Part shown: positions 17,862 through 26,664 of the stretch, in pieces
How positions within the stretch are numbered: the first letter of the stretch is position 1
Layout of the letters: every line of letters starts with the position of its first letter
Assembly (NCBI GenBank): GCA_900100835.1
Contig: FNCM01000004.1
Location: 178,703 to 242,702 of the forward strand
DNA from: Selenomonas sp. WCT3
Lineage (GTDB): Bacteria; Bacillota; Negativicutes; Selenomonadales; Selenomonadaceae
Direction: 5' to 3'
DNA: 64,000 nt
Translations under genes and position numbers: made by a program
Notes under the pieces: model-generated
Database searches by the model: none
Seen by the model: the letters and a program-made list of their open reading frames with translations, nothing else
Told to the model about the DNA's origin: nothing

Positions 17862-18197
17862 ATGGATATAACGCCGATGAGCCTGCAAATGATGGTGCCG
17901 CGTGCTGCTGATGCGGCGCAGGTACAGCATAATCTCAATCAGGCTAATGCCATGCAGTCTGATTTTCAGGCAATACAACAAAAAGAAGACGACAAGCTGA
18001 AACAGGAACAGGTACGGGCAAAGGATAATCCGGAAGACGGCCGCATCAAGGACGACCCGGAGCGCCAGCAAAAACACGGCGGACAGGGGTATGGTTCTAA
18101 GCATCAGGCCAGTTCCTCTGAAGAAGAAAAAGCGCCGGAGCCTGTTAAATATGCCAAGGATCCCTCCAGGGGGAATCTTTTGGATATTAGCTTTTAG
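17862..18197 (+). CDS. Uncharacterised hydrophilic protein of the flagellar operon
   Basis: I do not recognise a domain. The 111-residue product is strongly hydrophilic, rich in Gln, Lys, Asp and Glu, with no membrane segment or signal peptide. Residues ~15-55 could be a helix with Gln/Ala repeats; the rest looks disordered and ends in GNLLDISF, a short hydrophobic tail. AAGGA ribosome site lies seven bases before the ATG. It is placed between the FapA-family gene and the last operon gene with short gaps, which supports a real gene. A scaffold or regulator of motility is only a guess. Confidence 0.6.
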   Translation: MDITPMSLQMMVPRAADAAQVQHNLNQANAMQSDFQAIQQKEDDKLKQEQVRAKDNPEDGRIKDDPERQQKHGGQGYGSKHQASSSEEEKAPEPVKYAKDPSRGNLLDISF

Positions 18198-18215
18198 GAG
18201 GCATTTTTTTCCACT

Positions 18216-19001
18216 ATGGTCAATACGTTAGGTTCACTTATTATAGTTGGTTTTATCCTGGTGATGGGGGCTAGATGGCTTTCTAGGCGGCAGCAGGGTT
18301 CCTGGGATGAAGAGGAACTGGTGGATTCTGCGAATCAGCTTAAAGCCGAAATCGAGCGGTCAGCTGATGCAGTAATCAAGCGGATGGGAAGTCATATCAG
18401 TCATTTGGAGCAGCTGTTGCAGCAGGCTGAAGCCCGTAACCGTGAGCTAGAGGCGCAGCTATCGGAAGCTCGTCAGCTTTCCCTGTCGTTAGAGCAGCAG
18501 GGGCGTCAGCTCGATGATCGGATTATGGCCGCTAAACAGATGGCCCAGGAGTTGCCGGTACGTTGGCAGAATCCGCCGGTTATGCCGATGATGGCACCGG
18601 CGCCGATGGCGCCAGCGGCTATGGCACAACAGCCGTCGATGATGCAGCCGCCAGCTGCAGCCGTTGAACGTGTCGATGCACAGGATTTTGCCGCTGTTCT
18701 GCAAAAATCCATCCAGCGGGAGGAGCAGGAACTTCATGCTCCCCATGTTATGGGGGAACATCAGGCTGTCGGTTTAGCTGAGGCTATGAACCATCGTGTG
18801 ACTGAGGCAGAAGAAGAGCCTGTTAAGACAGAAGATGTTTCTGATGTGGAAGAGCCGGAAGAGGGGATGTCCCAGAATGCCGCTAAGGCAAGGGCTTTGC
18901 TGCTTAGCGGCTATTCGGTAGAAGAAACAGCTCGCGAGACGGGAATCGGCAAAGGGGCCATTGAACTTCTTCGTGAGATGAATCGTCGAGAATTGGAATA
19001 A
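18216..19001 (+). CDS. YlxL-like membrane-anchored coiled-coil protein with C-terminal HTH-like motif
   Basis: A 261-residue protein with one N-terminal membrane helix (about 3-20), then a basic patch and a long coiled coil (about 35-110). A Met/Pro/Ala-rich linker follows (about 120-150). The short C-terminal helical domain (about 218-261) reads AARALLLSG-like, then SVEETARETGIGKGAIELL, resembling a helix-turn-helix. This plan and the position right after fliA resemble YlxL/DUF6115 proteins that end the Bacillus fla/che operon; the assignment is by analogy. AGGAGG lies 14 bases before the ATG, unusually far. It is the last gene before a strong terminator. Confidence 0.6.
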   Translation: MVNTLGSLIIVGFILVMGARWLSRRQQGSWDEEELVDSANQLKAEIERSADAVIKRMGSHISHLEQLLQQAEARNRELEAQLSEARQLSLSLEQQGRQLDDRIMAAKQMAQELPVRWQNPPVMPMMAPAPMAPAAMAQQPSMMQPPAAAVERVDAQDFAAVLQKSIQREEQELHAPHVMGEHQAVGLAEAMNHRVTEAEEEPVKTEDVSDVEEPEEGMSQNAAKARALLLSGYSVEETARETGIGKGAIELLREMNRRELE

Positions 19002-19002
19002 A

Positions 19003-19041
19003 AAACAGGCTATGACAAAAGCGCTTGTCATAGCCTGTTTT
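19003..19041. terminator. Bidirectional terminator between the fla/che operon and trpD
   Basis: A long, near-perfect hairpin (arms about 19004-19019 and 19025-19040) with an A-run before it and a short T-run after it. It can terminate the plus-strand flagellar operon and the minus-strand trpD transcript, which converge here with only 46 bases between the stop codons. Confidence 0.85.
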
Positions 19042-19047
19042 CGTATG

Positions 19048-20064
19048 TTAGGCATTGGAGAGCTGACGAAATTCCTCAAGTTTTTTCATAGCGGCGCCGG
19101 AAGCGATGAGCTCACGGGCTTTTTCGATGCCAGCTTTTATGCTGTCGGCTTTGCCGCCAACGTAGATGGCAGCACCGGCATTTAACAGTACGATATCGGT
19201 TTTGGGGCCAGCAGCGCCCTTTAAGATAGCCAAGGTAACCTGGGCATTTTCAGCGGGGGCACCGCCACGGATATCGGCTTTTTGGCAACGGGTAAAGCCA
19301 AATTCCTCTGGTGTTACTTCATAGCGGCGGAACCAGCCGTCACGGAACTCGCAGACGCTGGTGGGAGCACTTAGGGAGAATTCATCCAAGCAGTCCTGGC
19401 CGAAGATTACCATACCGGTTTTTACCCCTAAGGATAACATGACCTTAGCCAGAGGTTCGAGTAGGTATTCGTCGTAAACACCTAAAATCATATGGGTTGG
19501 ATGGGCTGGATTGGTCAGTGGGCCAAGAATGTTAAATACGGTACGGATTCCCAGTTCTTTGCGAATGGCGCCTACGTATTTCATGGAACTGTGATATTTC
19601 TGGGCGAACATGAAGCAAAGGCCAATTTCTTTTAATTCCCGCACCACTTTCTCTGGCGGCTGGTCCAGATTGACTCCCAAAGCTTCAAGACAATCGGCGG
19701 CACCACATTTGGAAGAGGCAGCCCGGTTGCCGTGTTTGGCAACTTTTACGCCGGCGGCAGCGATAATCATCGCCGCTGTGGTGGAGATATTGATACTGTG
19801 CGCATGGTCGCCGCCAGTGCCGACGATATCCAAGACATCCATATCGTGGGTTACCGCCAGGGCATGGTCACGCATGGCCGCTGCGGAACCGGAAATTTCT
19901 TCAATAGTCTCTGCCTTGGTGCTTTTGGTCGAAAGCGCAGAAAGATAGGCAGCATTCTGAATCTGAGACGTTTCCCCGTTCATGATTTCATTCATGACGT
20001 CGTAGGCTTCCTGATAGGAAAGGTCTTTTTTGCTGACTATTTTTTCAATGGCTTCTTTAATCAT
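19048..20064 (-). CDS. trpD: Anthranilate phosphoribosyltransferase TrpD, stand-alone
   Basis: A 338-residue protein of the TrpD fold: an N-terminal helical part followed by the PRPP-binding core. GTGGD is at 82-86, NIST at 92-95 and KHGN at 110-113, with NILGPLTNP later. It would join PRPP to anthranilate in tryptophan synthesis. Other trp genes are not adjacent, and the usual KHGNRSxSSxSGSAD is here [15 protein letters not shown], so a TrpD paralogue with another substrate is possible. It lies alone on the minus strand between the flagellar terminator and the tRNA promoter. A GAGGTGA ribosome site precedes the ATG. Confidence 0.82.
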   Translation of the reverse strand: MIKEAIEKIVSKKDLSYQEAYDVMNEIMNGETSQIQNAAYLSALSTKSTKAETIEEISGSAAAMRDHALAVTHDMDVLDIVGTGGDHAHSINISTTAAMIIAAAGVKVAKHGNRAASSKCGAADCLEALGVNLDQPPEKVVRELKEIGLCFMFAQKYHSSMKYVGAIRKELGIRTVFNILGPLTNPAHPTHMILGVYDEYLLEPLAKVMLSLGVKTGMVIFGQDCLDEFSLSAPTSVCEFRDGWFRRYEVTPEEFGFTRCQKADIRGGAPAENAQVTLAILKGAAGPKTDIVLLNAGAAIYVGGKADSIKAGIEKARELIASGAAMKKLEEFRQLSNA

Positions 20065-20107
20065 GCGTATTCACCTCAAATACAAATTTATTACATTATT
20101 AAAATAA

Positions 20108-20136
20108 ACACTATCATTTAACTGTAATATTGTCAA
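20108..20136 (-). promoter_or_regulatory. Possible trpD promoter
   Basis: On the minus strand a perfect TTGACA (20131-20136) is followed after 17 bases by TAGTGT (20108-20113), a poor -10 match. It is placed 45-70 bases before the trpD start. The -35 is convincing, the -10 is not. Confidence 0.35.
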
Positions 20137-20174
20137 CTTAGTTCTGCAAAAAGGAAATAAAATTTAAATAAACA

Positions 20175-20203
20175 TTGACAAGAATAGGAGTTTTGGCTAT
20201 ACT
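20175..20203 (+). promoter_or_regulatory. Promoter of the tRNA-Pro/tRNA-Arg unit
   Basis: TTGACA at 20175-20180, a 17-base spacer, and TATACT at 20198-20203. This is a near-consensus housekeeping promoter ending 15 bases before the first tRNA. Confidence 0.85.
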
Positions 20204-20217
20204 ATATGAGTGGTCTA

Positions 20218-20294
20218 CGGGATGTAGCGCAGTTTGGTAGCGCGCCTGCTTTGGGAGCAGGATGTCGCAGGTTCGAATCCTGTCATCCCGACCA
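20218..20294 (+). tRNA. tRNA-Pro (anticodon TGG)
   Basis: A 77-base cloverleaf with acceptor arms CGGGATG and CATCCCG, anticodon stem CCTGC/GCAGG around loop TTTGGGA, T-arm GTTCGAATC, and an encoded CCA end. Confidence 0.96.
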
Positions 20295-20305
20295 TTTATT
20301 TTATT

Positions 20306-20382
<77 letters not shown>

Positions 20383-20393
20383 ATGGATAATTG

Positions 20394-20418
20394 CTCCGAG
20401 GGGTCCTCGGAGTTTTTT
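20394..20418 (+). terminator. Rho-independent terminator after the tRNA pair
   Basis: Stem CTCCGAGG (20394-20401) with CCTCGGAG (20405-20412), loop of three bases, then six T. The 219 bases from here to the next gene start hold no feature I can support. Confidence 0.9.
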
Positions 20419-20637
20419 GTATTATAGGTGTTGAAGTCCAGCAAGTGTTTGCCAAAGCCCGGGTACCTCGTTGTATTCGAGCTTTTTTCCATAGGCTGCG
20501 AGAAAAACATGTGCTTGGATATCTGTGGAAAAACAACTTGCTAATCCCAACCGTAAACGGTAATATGATATTGACGTATCATAACATGAGAGTGAATAAA
20601 GTAAGTGTTTTTGTTAATGGTTAAGGGTTGAAATAAA

Positions 20638-22392
20638 ATGAAACAGATTCCTTTTTCGATTCAAAAGCGTCAGGAACTTCAGGACTGTATTGAAAAAGTA
20701 AAACAAGAAGCCCGATCGATGCGGCGGGTATCCTGTGTGATGGTCTCTATTTTCATGGATACGGCTAATGAGCGAATGTTGATGGAGATGCAGCGGACAA
20801 TTTCGGCATCCTTTCCGGAAGCGCAGATTGTTGGTGCCGTGTCCACGGGAGAAATTGTAAACGGACGGTTAATCGAGCATAATATCGTGGTTAATTTCAC
20901 GTTGTTTGAATGCTCGGAGGTCCGCGTCATGTCGTACGATTTCCGGCAGATGTCCAGTGAACAGGCGGGCAAGGAATTGCTGGCCATATTGAACGCGGAT
21001 AAAAACGTTGCTGCGGTTGAGGTAATCTCAGCAGGATTCCATCTTGATATCAATCCCTTTTTTCGGGAGGTTTCCAAATCACGGGAGGAGATTGTCTTCT
21101 TTGGCGGCTTAGCGGACGATGGCAGCTTAGGACAAAACGGAATGGTTTTTGCCCAGAATACGAATCTTCGTCACGGTGTAGCGGTGGCGGTGTTTAGTGG
21201 TGATAAGCTTCGCGTGGAGGCCAGCTCCAGTTTCGGCTGGAAGCCTTTGGGGCGCAGTATGTCGGTAACGAAGATGGATGGAGAATACTGTCTGCAGGAA
21301 TTGGATGGACAGCCGGCGCTGGATATTTTCAGCCGCTATCTGGGCATTGCCAACGATGAAAAATTCTTGGTGGAGGCGCTGACCTTTCCCTTTTATTTTG
21401 AGCGCCATGGCGTGGTATTGGCGCGTCATCCGCGTAGATGCCGCGAAGATGGCGGTATAGTCTTTGGGGCGGATATTCGTCAAGGGGAGGAAGTGCGCCT
21501 GGCTTATGGCGACCCAGGGGATATTATCGAAAATGCCTTGGTGCTGCAGGGCAAACTGGCATCGTTTCAGCCAGAAGCGATTTTTGTCGTAAGCTGTGTG
21601 GCCCGCTGGATGCTGCTGGGCAGTGATACCGAGCAGGAATTGTCCATCACGCGGGATTTGGCACCTTCATCTGGCTTTTATGCCTATGGTGAGTTCATGC
21701 GCATTAAAAATGGGGAAATTATGGTCTCCAATATGACACTGATGACCATTGGCATGCGTGAGGGACTCAAGACTGGAGAGAGCCCCCAGCTGGTGGTAAC
21801 GCCGCCGAAGCTCAAAAAGCATCGGTCTATTATGGCCCATTTGGTGCATTTTATTGAGACGACTACCCAGGAGCTGGAGGCGTCCAATTCTAAGCTGAAG
21901 CGTCTGGCACAGCTCGACCGGCTCACGGGACTTTATAACCGCGGGGAGACGGAGCTGCGGCTGCGGCGCATGATGAAGGCCGCAAGGCTTAACGACCATC
22001 CCTTGTCCGTTCTCATGATGGATGTGGATGATTTCAAGGGAATCAACGATACCTATGGCCATGCAGCCGGGGACGCGACTATCAAGGCCATTGCGGATAT
22101 CTTGCGGGCCTCGACCCGCAAAGACGACGATGCTCCGGGAAGATGGGGGGGCGACGAATTCTTTGTGGTGTTCTACGACATGGATCAAAAAGTCCTGCAG
22201 GAGGTTGCGGAACGCATCCGCCGGAAAGTTGCAGAATTGGATGTTTTGACCGAGGGAGGAAAGGTAACGACTAGTATCGGTGTGGTTACAGCTAATCCTG
22301 AGGATACCGTCGACAGCCTTTGCCGTCGGGTGGATCGTGCCTTGTATGAGGCAAAGCGCACTGTGGGAAAAAATACGGTGGTCATGATATAA
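20638..22392 (+). CDS. FIST-domain sensor diguanylate cyclase (GGDEF)
   Basis: A 584-residue cytoplasmic protein. Residues ~30-240 match a FIST N domain (VSTGEIVNG, FFGGLADDG) and ~240-390 a FIST C domain, thought to bind small ligands such as amino acids. A short helix leads to a GGDEF domain (~420-584) with an intact GGDEF at 504-508 and LTGLYNR at its start. The inhibitory RxxD site appears degenerate: KDDD stands at the usual spacing. It should make c-di-GMP in response to a soluble cue. With the PilZ protein at 9204 it may form a local signal-output pair. It has no membrane helix and is transcribed alone. Confidence 0.9.
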   Translation: MKQIPFSIQKRQELQDCIEKVKQEARSMRRVSCVMVSIFMDTANERMLMEMQRTISASFPEAQIVGAVSTGEIVNGRLIEHNIVVNFTLFECSEVRVMSYDFRQMSSEQAGKELLAILNADKNVAAVEVISAGFHLDINPFFREVSKSREEIVFFGGLADDGSLGQNGMVFAQNTNLRHGVAVAVFSGDKLRVEASSSFGWKPLGRSMSVTKMDGEYCLQELDGQPALDIFSRYLGIANDEKFLVEALTFPFYFERHGVVLARHPRRCREDGGIVFGADIRQGEEVRLAYGDPGDIIENALVLQGKLASFQPEAIFVVSCVARWMLLGSDTEQELSITRDLAPSSGFYAYGEFMRIKNGEIMVSNMTLMTIGMREGLKTGESPQLVVTPPKLKKHRSIMAHLVHFIETTTQELEASNSKLKRLAQLDRLTGLYNRGETELRLRRMMKAARLNDHPLSVLMMDVDDFKGINDTYGHAAGDATIKAIADILRASTRKDDDAPGRWGGDEFFVVFYDMDQKVLQEVAERIRRKVAELDVLTEGGKVTTSIGVVTANPEDTVDSLCRRVDRALYEAKRTVGKNTVVMI

Positions 22393-22462
22393 CGCGTAGG
22401 AATGGACTTGCCATGGCTGCATTCCATATGGTAAGATATTTCTGCAATTAAATTTGAATCTT

Positions 22463-22500
22463 GGCGGAGTCTGGTCACCATGGGCTCCGTCTGTTTTTTT
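22463..22500 (+). terminator. Rho-independent terminator after the FIST-GGDEF gene
   Basis: A GC-rich imperfect stem (about 22463-22472 with 22482-22491) followed by seven T (22494-22500). A possible start codon at 22480 for the next gene lies within this stem and is rejected. Confidence 0.75.
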
Positions 22501-22542
22501 AGGAAGCCTGTGGTACTGCCAAGGGCAAAAAGGAGGCATAAA

Positions 22543-23820
22543 ATGGAAGTTTTAGCAGGTATTATTTTTGTTTTGATGTATGTGGTGATTGTATCGGAAA
22601 AGATACACCGTACGGTTGCCGCTATGCTTGGCGCAACGCTGATGGTTTTGCTGGGCATCTTGAGCCAGGAGACGGCATTGCACCATGTGGATTTTAACAC
22701 GCTGGGCTTGCTGGTGGGCATGATGGTGTTAGTGGGTGTGACGAGTCATACGGGCTTGTTTGACTACGTGGCCATTAAAGCAGCGAAAGTAGCCAAGGCG
22801 GAACCAAAACGCATTTTGGTATATCTTGGACTCATTACGGCAGTTTTTTCGGCCTTCCTGGATAATGTTACGACGGTTCTGTTGATGGTTCCCGTTACGT
22901 TCAGCATCACGCAGAAGCTTCATATCAATCCGATTCCCTTCTTGCTGACGCAGATTATTGCGTCCAATGTGGGCGGTACGGCAACCCTTATCGGTGACCC
23001 CCCGAATATCATGATTGGCAGTGCAATCAAAGAATTGACCTTTATGGCATTTATTGAGAATCTGGCACCGATTGCTCTTATCAACCTCATCGTGGTAATT
23101 TTCCTGGTGGAGGTCATTTACCGCAACAAGATGAACACGAAGCCGGAACTGCAGGCAGAACTCATGCAGATGGATGAGAAAAAAGCCCTCAAGGACCGGG
23201 GACTGTTGGTTCGCTCGCTGTTCGTGCTGACGCTGGTTATTTTGGGGTTCTTCACCCATTCCATTACCCATATTGAGTCTTCCATGATTGCCTTGGCTGG
23301 CGGTTTCCTGCTGCTGCTGTTGGCAGGTGGCAGCCACCATCTGGTAGAGAAGACGATGAAATCGGTAGAGTGGGCGACCATCTTCTTCTTCATTGGTCTC
23401 TTTATCGCCGTTGGCGGTCTCATCGAGACGGGCATTATCGGCAGCCTGGCCAAACAGGCTGTGGAACTTACGGGGGGCGATGTGACGAAAACTTCGCTGC
23501 TGGTGCTGTGGCTCAGTGCCTTGGTCTCTTCAGTACTGGATAATATCCCCTTTGTCGCTACCATGATTCCGCTGATTCAGGATATGGGAAATATGGGAGT
23601 CAGCAACCTGGAACCTATTTGGTGGAGTTTGGCACTAGGGGCCTGCCTGGGCGGCAACGGAACGCTGGTCGGTGCTTCGGCTAACCTCATTGTAGCTGGC
23701 TTGGCAGCGGAACGCGGCGTTAAAATTACCTTTATCAATTATTTTAAAATCGGATTTCCTGTCATGCTCTTGACGATTATACTGTCAACGGTGTATGTTT
23801 ATATCCGGTACTTGATTTAA
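22543..23820 (+). CDS. ArsB/NhaD-like ion transporter (IT superfamily permease)
   Basis: A 425-residue protein with about eleven membrane helices. Typical family stretches are VFSAFLDNVTTVLLMVP in the first half and SSVLDNIPFVATMIP in the second, the paired DN motifs of the ArsB/NhaD/SLC13-related ion transporters. GGTATLIGDPPN and GGNGTLVGASANL also form the repeated half-site pair. The start at 22543 is chosen because AGGAGG ends six bases upstream; an ATG at 22480 lies in a terminator. Substrate (Na+/H+, arsenite or an organic anion) cannot be told from sequence; no ars regulator is nearby. Confidence 0.82.
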   Translation: MEVLAGIIFVLMYVVIVSEKIHRTVAAMLGATLMVLLGILSQETALHHVDFNTLGLLVGMMVLVGVTSHTGLFDYVAIKAAKVAKAEPKRILVYLGLITAVFSAFLDNVTTVLLMVPVTFSITQKLHINPIPFLLTQIIASNVGGTATLIGDPPNIMIGSAIKELTFMAFIENLAPIALINLIVVIFLVEVIYRNKMNTKPELQAELMQMDEKKALKDRGLLVRSLFVLTLVILGFFTHSITHIESSMIALAGGFLLLLLAGGSHHLVEKTMKSVEWATIFFFIGLFIAVGGLIETGIIGSLAKQAVELTGGDVTKTSLLVLWLSALVSSVLDNIPFVATMIPLIQDMGNMGVSNLEPIWWSLALGACLGGNGTLVGASANLIVAGLAAERGVKITFINYFKIGFPVMLLTIILSTVYVYIRYLI

Positions 23821-23830
23821 TCTGCTGATG

Positions 23831-23865
23831 ACAGCTGCGGAATCAAATTCCGCAGCTGTTTTTTT
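23831..23865 (+). terminator. Rho-independent terminator after the permease
   Basis: Perfect 13-bp stem (23831-23843 with 23847-23859), three-base loop, and a T-run to 23865. Confidence 0.93.
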
Positions 23866-23945
23866 GTCTGGATTTTGCTTTTGCCGGCAGGAATCCGGGA
23901 GCAGGACAAGAATAGTAAGGATGATAATGGTTTGGAGGGGTTCTT

Positions 23946-24218
23946 TTGGCAAAGTTTAGTGGACGCAGTACGGGGATATGTTTCCTATTTGTGGTGGTAG
24001 GTGCAATCCTGGGCGGAATTATTGGTCAGCTGTTGATGAATGTGGATGCCCTTTCGGGGTTGATGCCCTATTTGGTGGCGACGTACCCGGTGTTTGACGT
24101 GCAGCCTTTTACGATTAATCTTTATGTGATTCAGCTGACGCTGGGACTGGCCTTTGCCCCCAATCTCATGAGCATTTTCGGGATTGTGCTGGCAATTATC
24201 TTGTTCCGCCGGTATTGA
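23946..24218 (+). CDS. DUF4321 small membrane protein
   Basis: A 90-residue protein starting at TTG after a GGAGGGG ribosome site. It has an N-terminal glycine-rich membrane helix (about 8-30) and a second at about 60-88 ending in a basic FRRY tail. The pattern fits the DUF4321 family, often found directly before maf and radC in Firmicutes. Function is unknown; the stable link to maf, radC and mreB suggests envelope or division work. Confidence 0.75.
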   Translation: MAKFSGRSTGICFLFVVVGAILGGIIGQLLMNVDALSGLMPYLVATYPVFDVQPFTINLYVIQLTLGLAFAPNLMSIFGIVLAIILFRRY

Positions 24219-24230
24219 GAGGGGGAAGTC

Positions 24231-24821
24231 ATGATTATTTTAGCGTCTGGTTCACCACGCCGAAAAGAACTCTTAGAACAGATCGGAGCCAGTTTTAAGG
24301 TCTTGGTAAGCGAGGCTTCGGAGGAAAGCAGCGACTTGCTCGAGCCGGAAGAACTGGTGAGAATAAATGCTGTGGCGAAAGCAAAGGCCGTGGCGTCCGA
24401 GCATCCGGACAGCCCGGTGCTGGGAGCAGATACGGTGGTTTCGCTTGACGGGCATACATATGGGAAGCCGTGTGATGCGGCGGAGGCTTGCCGCATGTTG
24501 GAGACCTTTTCTGGCCGTACCCATCAGGTATCTACGGGCATAGCGTTTGCGGTAAAGGGAAAGATTTACACGGATGTTGTGACGACAAAAGTCACCTTCG
24601 GGCCCATGTCCAAAGCAGAGATTTCCCGTTACGTAGAGACCGGAGAGCCGCTAGATAAGGCGGGAGCTTATGCGGTGCAGGGAATAGCGGCGCGCTTTAT
24701 CGAGAAAATCGATGGTTCCTACTCCAACGTGGTGGGGTTGCCGCTGCATGCAGTCACACAGCTTGCAAGAAAGGCAGGCGTCGATTTGTATGACAATCAT
24801 GGTGAGGGATTTACCGATTAA
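24231..24821 (+). CDS. maf: Maf-family nucleoside triphosphate pyrophosphatase
   Basis: A 196-residue Maf protein with the signature SGSPRRKELL at residues 6-15 and VLGADTVVSLDG near 65-75. Maf enzymes hydrolyse non-canonical or pyrimidine NTPs (dTTP/UTP type) to monophosphates, and Bacillus Maf is tied to septum formation. It starts 12 bases after the DUF4321 gene and overlaps radC. Confidence 0.92.
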   Translation: MIILASGSPRRKELLEQIGASFKVLVSEASEESSDLLEPEELVRINAVAKAKAVASEHPDSPVLGADTVVSLDGHTYGKPCDAAEACRMLETFSGRTHQVSTGIAFAVKGKIYTDVVTTKVTFGPMSKAEISRYVETGEPLDKAGAYAVQGIAARFIEKIDGSYSNVVGLPLHAVTQLARKAGVDLYDNHGEGFTD

Positions 24822-25479
24822 CGAACGTCCTCGGGAGAAATTATTGGCGGCTGGTGCAGCGGGGCTAAGCAATACGGAGCTCTTGGCGGTGCTGCTTCGC
24901 ACGGGAACCCATGAGAAGTCAGCTCTGCGGATTGCCGAGGAAGTCTTGGCTTATTACAAAGAGCGGGGGCTTTTGGCCATTGCCCACATTCCCGCTGCGG
25001 AGCTGGCGGCAATTCATGGTGTAGGGCAGGCGAAAGCCGCCACTATCCTAGCGGCGGTGGAGCTGGGCCGTCGGCTGGCAATAGCGGAGGCCGAAAGCGC
25101 GGAGGTGGTAAATGGCCCTGAGGATGTGGCGCATTTTGCCATGCCGCGGTTCCGGTTTGAACAGCGGGAACATTTTGCGGTCATGCTGCTGGATACCAAG
25201 AATCACATTTTGGGACTGCACGATGTATCAGTGGGAAGCCTGCAGGCTGCCGTGGTACATCCCCGGGAGGTGTTCCGGACGGCGGTGGACTATGCAGCAG
25301 CTTCCATGATTTTGTTGCACAATCACCCCAGTGGCGACCCGACACCTAGTCACGAGGATATCACAGTGACGACCCGGCTGGTCAAAGCGGGAAAAATTAT
25401 GGATATACCAGTGTTAGACCATGTCATTATTGGGCGCAACCGGTATGTCAGCCTCAAGGACAAAGGGCTGATGTCCTAG
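24790..25479 (+). CDS. radC: RadC family JAB-domain protein
   Basis: A 229-residue RadC. The N-terminal helix-hairpin-helix region (about 1-75) precedes a JAB/MPN metalloprotease-like domain with H177, H179 and the HPSGDPTPS motif. Despite the name, a DNA-repair role is not supported by current knowledge. I chose ATG 24790, which overlaps maf by 32 bases and gives the typical IMVRDLPINERPREKLL start; ATG 24799 is an alternative. An upstream start at 24712 would lie deep inside maf. Confidence 0.9.
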   Translation: MTIMVRDLPINERPREKLLAAGAAGLSNTELLAVLLRTGTHEKSALRIAEEVLAYYKERGLLAIAHIPAAELAAIHGVGQAKAATILAAVELGRRLAIAEAESAEVVNGPEDVAHFAMPRFRFEQREHFAVMLLDTKNHILGLHDVSVGSLQAAVVHPREVFRTAVDYAAASMILLHNHPSGDPTPSHEDITVTTRLVKAGKIMDIPVLDHVIIGRNRYVSLKDKGLMS

Positions 25480-25509
25480 GAGAAAATTGTTATTTCTGGA
25501 ATTTTTCCG

Positions 25510-25538
25510 TTACAAACAGCTAGGATTTGTGCTACAAT
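25510..25538 (+). promoter_or_regulatory. mreB promoter
   Basis: TTACAA at 25510-25515, 17-base spacer, TACAAT at 25533-25538, about 85 bases before the mreB ATG. A good match that fits a new transcription unit starting at mreB. Confidence 0.7.
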
Positions 25539-25623
25539 AAGAGTACTGTTTTATTTTATGGTAAATTTCGCCGGTGCGATATCGTATTGGCTTGTTTTAT
25601 TTCGAAGGGAGTTTTTCGGTAAA

Positions 25624-26664
25624 ATGTGGAGTCTTTTTGGTGGTTTATCTCACGATATGGGCATTGACCTTGGTACGGCAAATACCCTGGTGCATGTAAA
25701 AGGCAGAGGTATTGTCCTGCGTGAGCCGTCGGTTGTTGCCATTAAGAGTGATACGGGCGATGTACTGGCTGTTGGTGAGGAAGCTAAGCAGATGATTGGC
25801 CGTACGCCGGGCAACATCGTAGCTATCCGCCCGATGAAAGACGGCGTTATTGCTGACTTTGATGTAACCCAGGCCATGCTGAAATACTTCATTCGCAAGG
25901 CCATGAATTCGAAGTCCTTTGTTCGTCCCCGCGTTGTCGTCGGCGTTCCTTCTGGGGTTACGGAAGTGGAGAAGCGTGCAGTTATCGATGCAGCCCAGCA
26001 GGCTGGCGCCCGCGAGGCTTACCTTATTGAGGAGCCGATGGCAGCGGCAATTGGTGCCGGTCTGCCGGTTGAGGAAGCAACGGGCAGCATGGTGGTCGAT
26101 ATCGGCGGTGGTACGACGGAAATCGCTGTCATCTCTTTGGGTGGTATCGTTACGAGCCGTTCCATTCGCATCGGTGGCGATGAGATGGATTCGGCTATCG
26201 TGCAGTATATCAAACGCATGTACAATCTCATGATTGGCGAGCGCACCGCTGAGGAAATTAAGATCAACATCGGTACGGCTATTGTCACTCCGGAGACGGA
26301 CAAGACCATGGATATCCGTGGCCGTGATCTGGTCAGCGGTTTGCCGAAAACCCTGAACATCCAGGCTCGTGAAATTCGCGATGCCCTCAATGAACCGATT
26401 TATAAGATTATCGATGCGGTTAAGGGAACCTTGGAGAAGACCCCGCCAGAGCTGGCAGCAGATGTTATGGATCACGGCATTATGATGACGGGCGGCGGCG
26501 CACTGCTGACGAACCTGGATAAGCTCTTATCCCAGGAAACGGGTATGCCGGTTCTGGTATCGGAAGATGCACTCTCCTGTGTCGGCGAAGGTACCGGCAA
26601 ATCCCTGGAGAATATTGAGCTCTTGAAACGTGTAGTAATGACCTCGAAGAAGTTGAGACAATGA
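25624..26664 (+). CDS. mreB: Rod shape-determining actin homologue MreB
   Basis: A 346-residue actin-fold protein with phosphate-1 motif DLGTANTLV near residue 15, DIGGGTTE near 160 and the late MTGGGALL. MreB filaments under the membrane guide cell-wall elongation. An upstream in-frame ATG at 25558 exists, but ATG 25624 follows an AAGGGAG and gives the standard N-terminus. The residues WSLFGGL could be the membrane-binding helix. mreC starts within its stop codon (ATGA). Confidence 0.95.
   Translation: MWSLFGGLSHDMGIDLGTANTLVHVKGRGIVLREPSVVAIKSDTGDVLAVGEEAKQMIGRTPGNIVAIRPMKDGVIADFDVTQAMLKYFIRKAMNSKSFVRPRVVVGVPSGVTEVEKRAVIDAAQQAGAREAYLIEEPMAAAIGAGLPVEEATGSMVVDIGGGTTEIAVISLGGIVTSRSIRIGGDEMDSAIVQYIKRMYNLMIGERTAEEIKINIGTAIVTPETDKTMDIRGRDLVSGLPKTLNIQAREIRDALNEPIYKIIDAVKGTLEKTPPELAADVMDHGIMMTGGGALLTNLDKLLSQETGMPVLVSEDALSCVGEGTGKSLENIELLKRVVMTSKKLRQ

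Noticed and set aside
20391-20624. Small open frame after the tRNA terminator
   Set aside because: It begins inside the terminator hairpin, lacks a ribosome site and shows no protein character.
22480-22542. N-terminal extension of the ArsB/NhaD-like permease
   Set aside because: The codons fall in the terminator of the preceding gene; a strong AGGAGG supports the later ATG at 22543.
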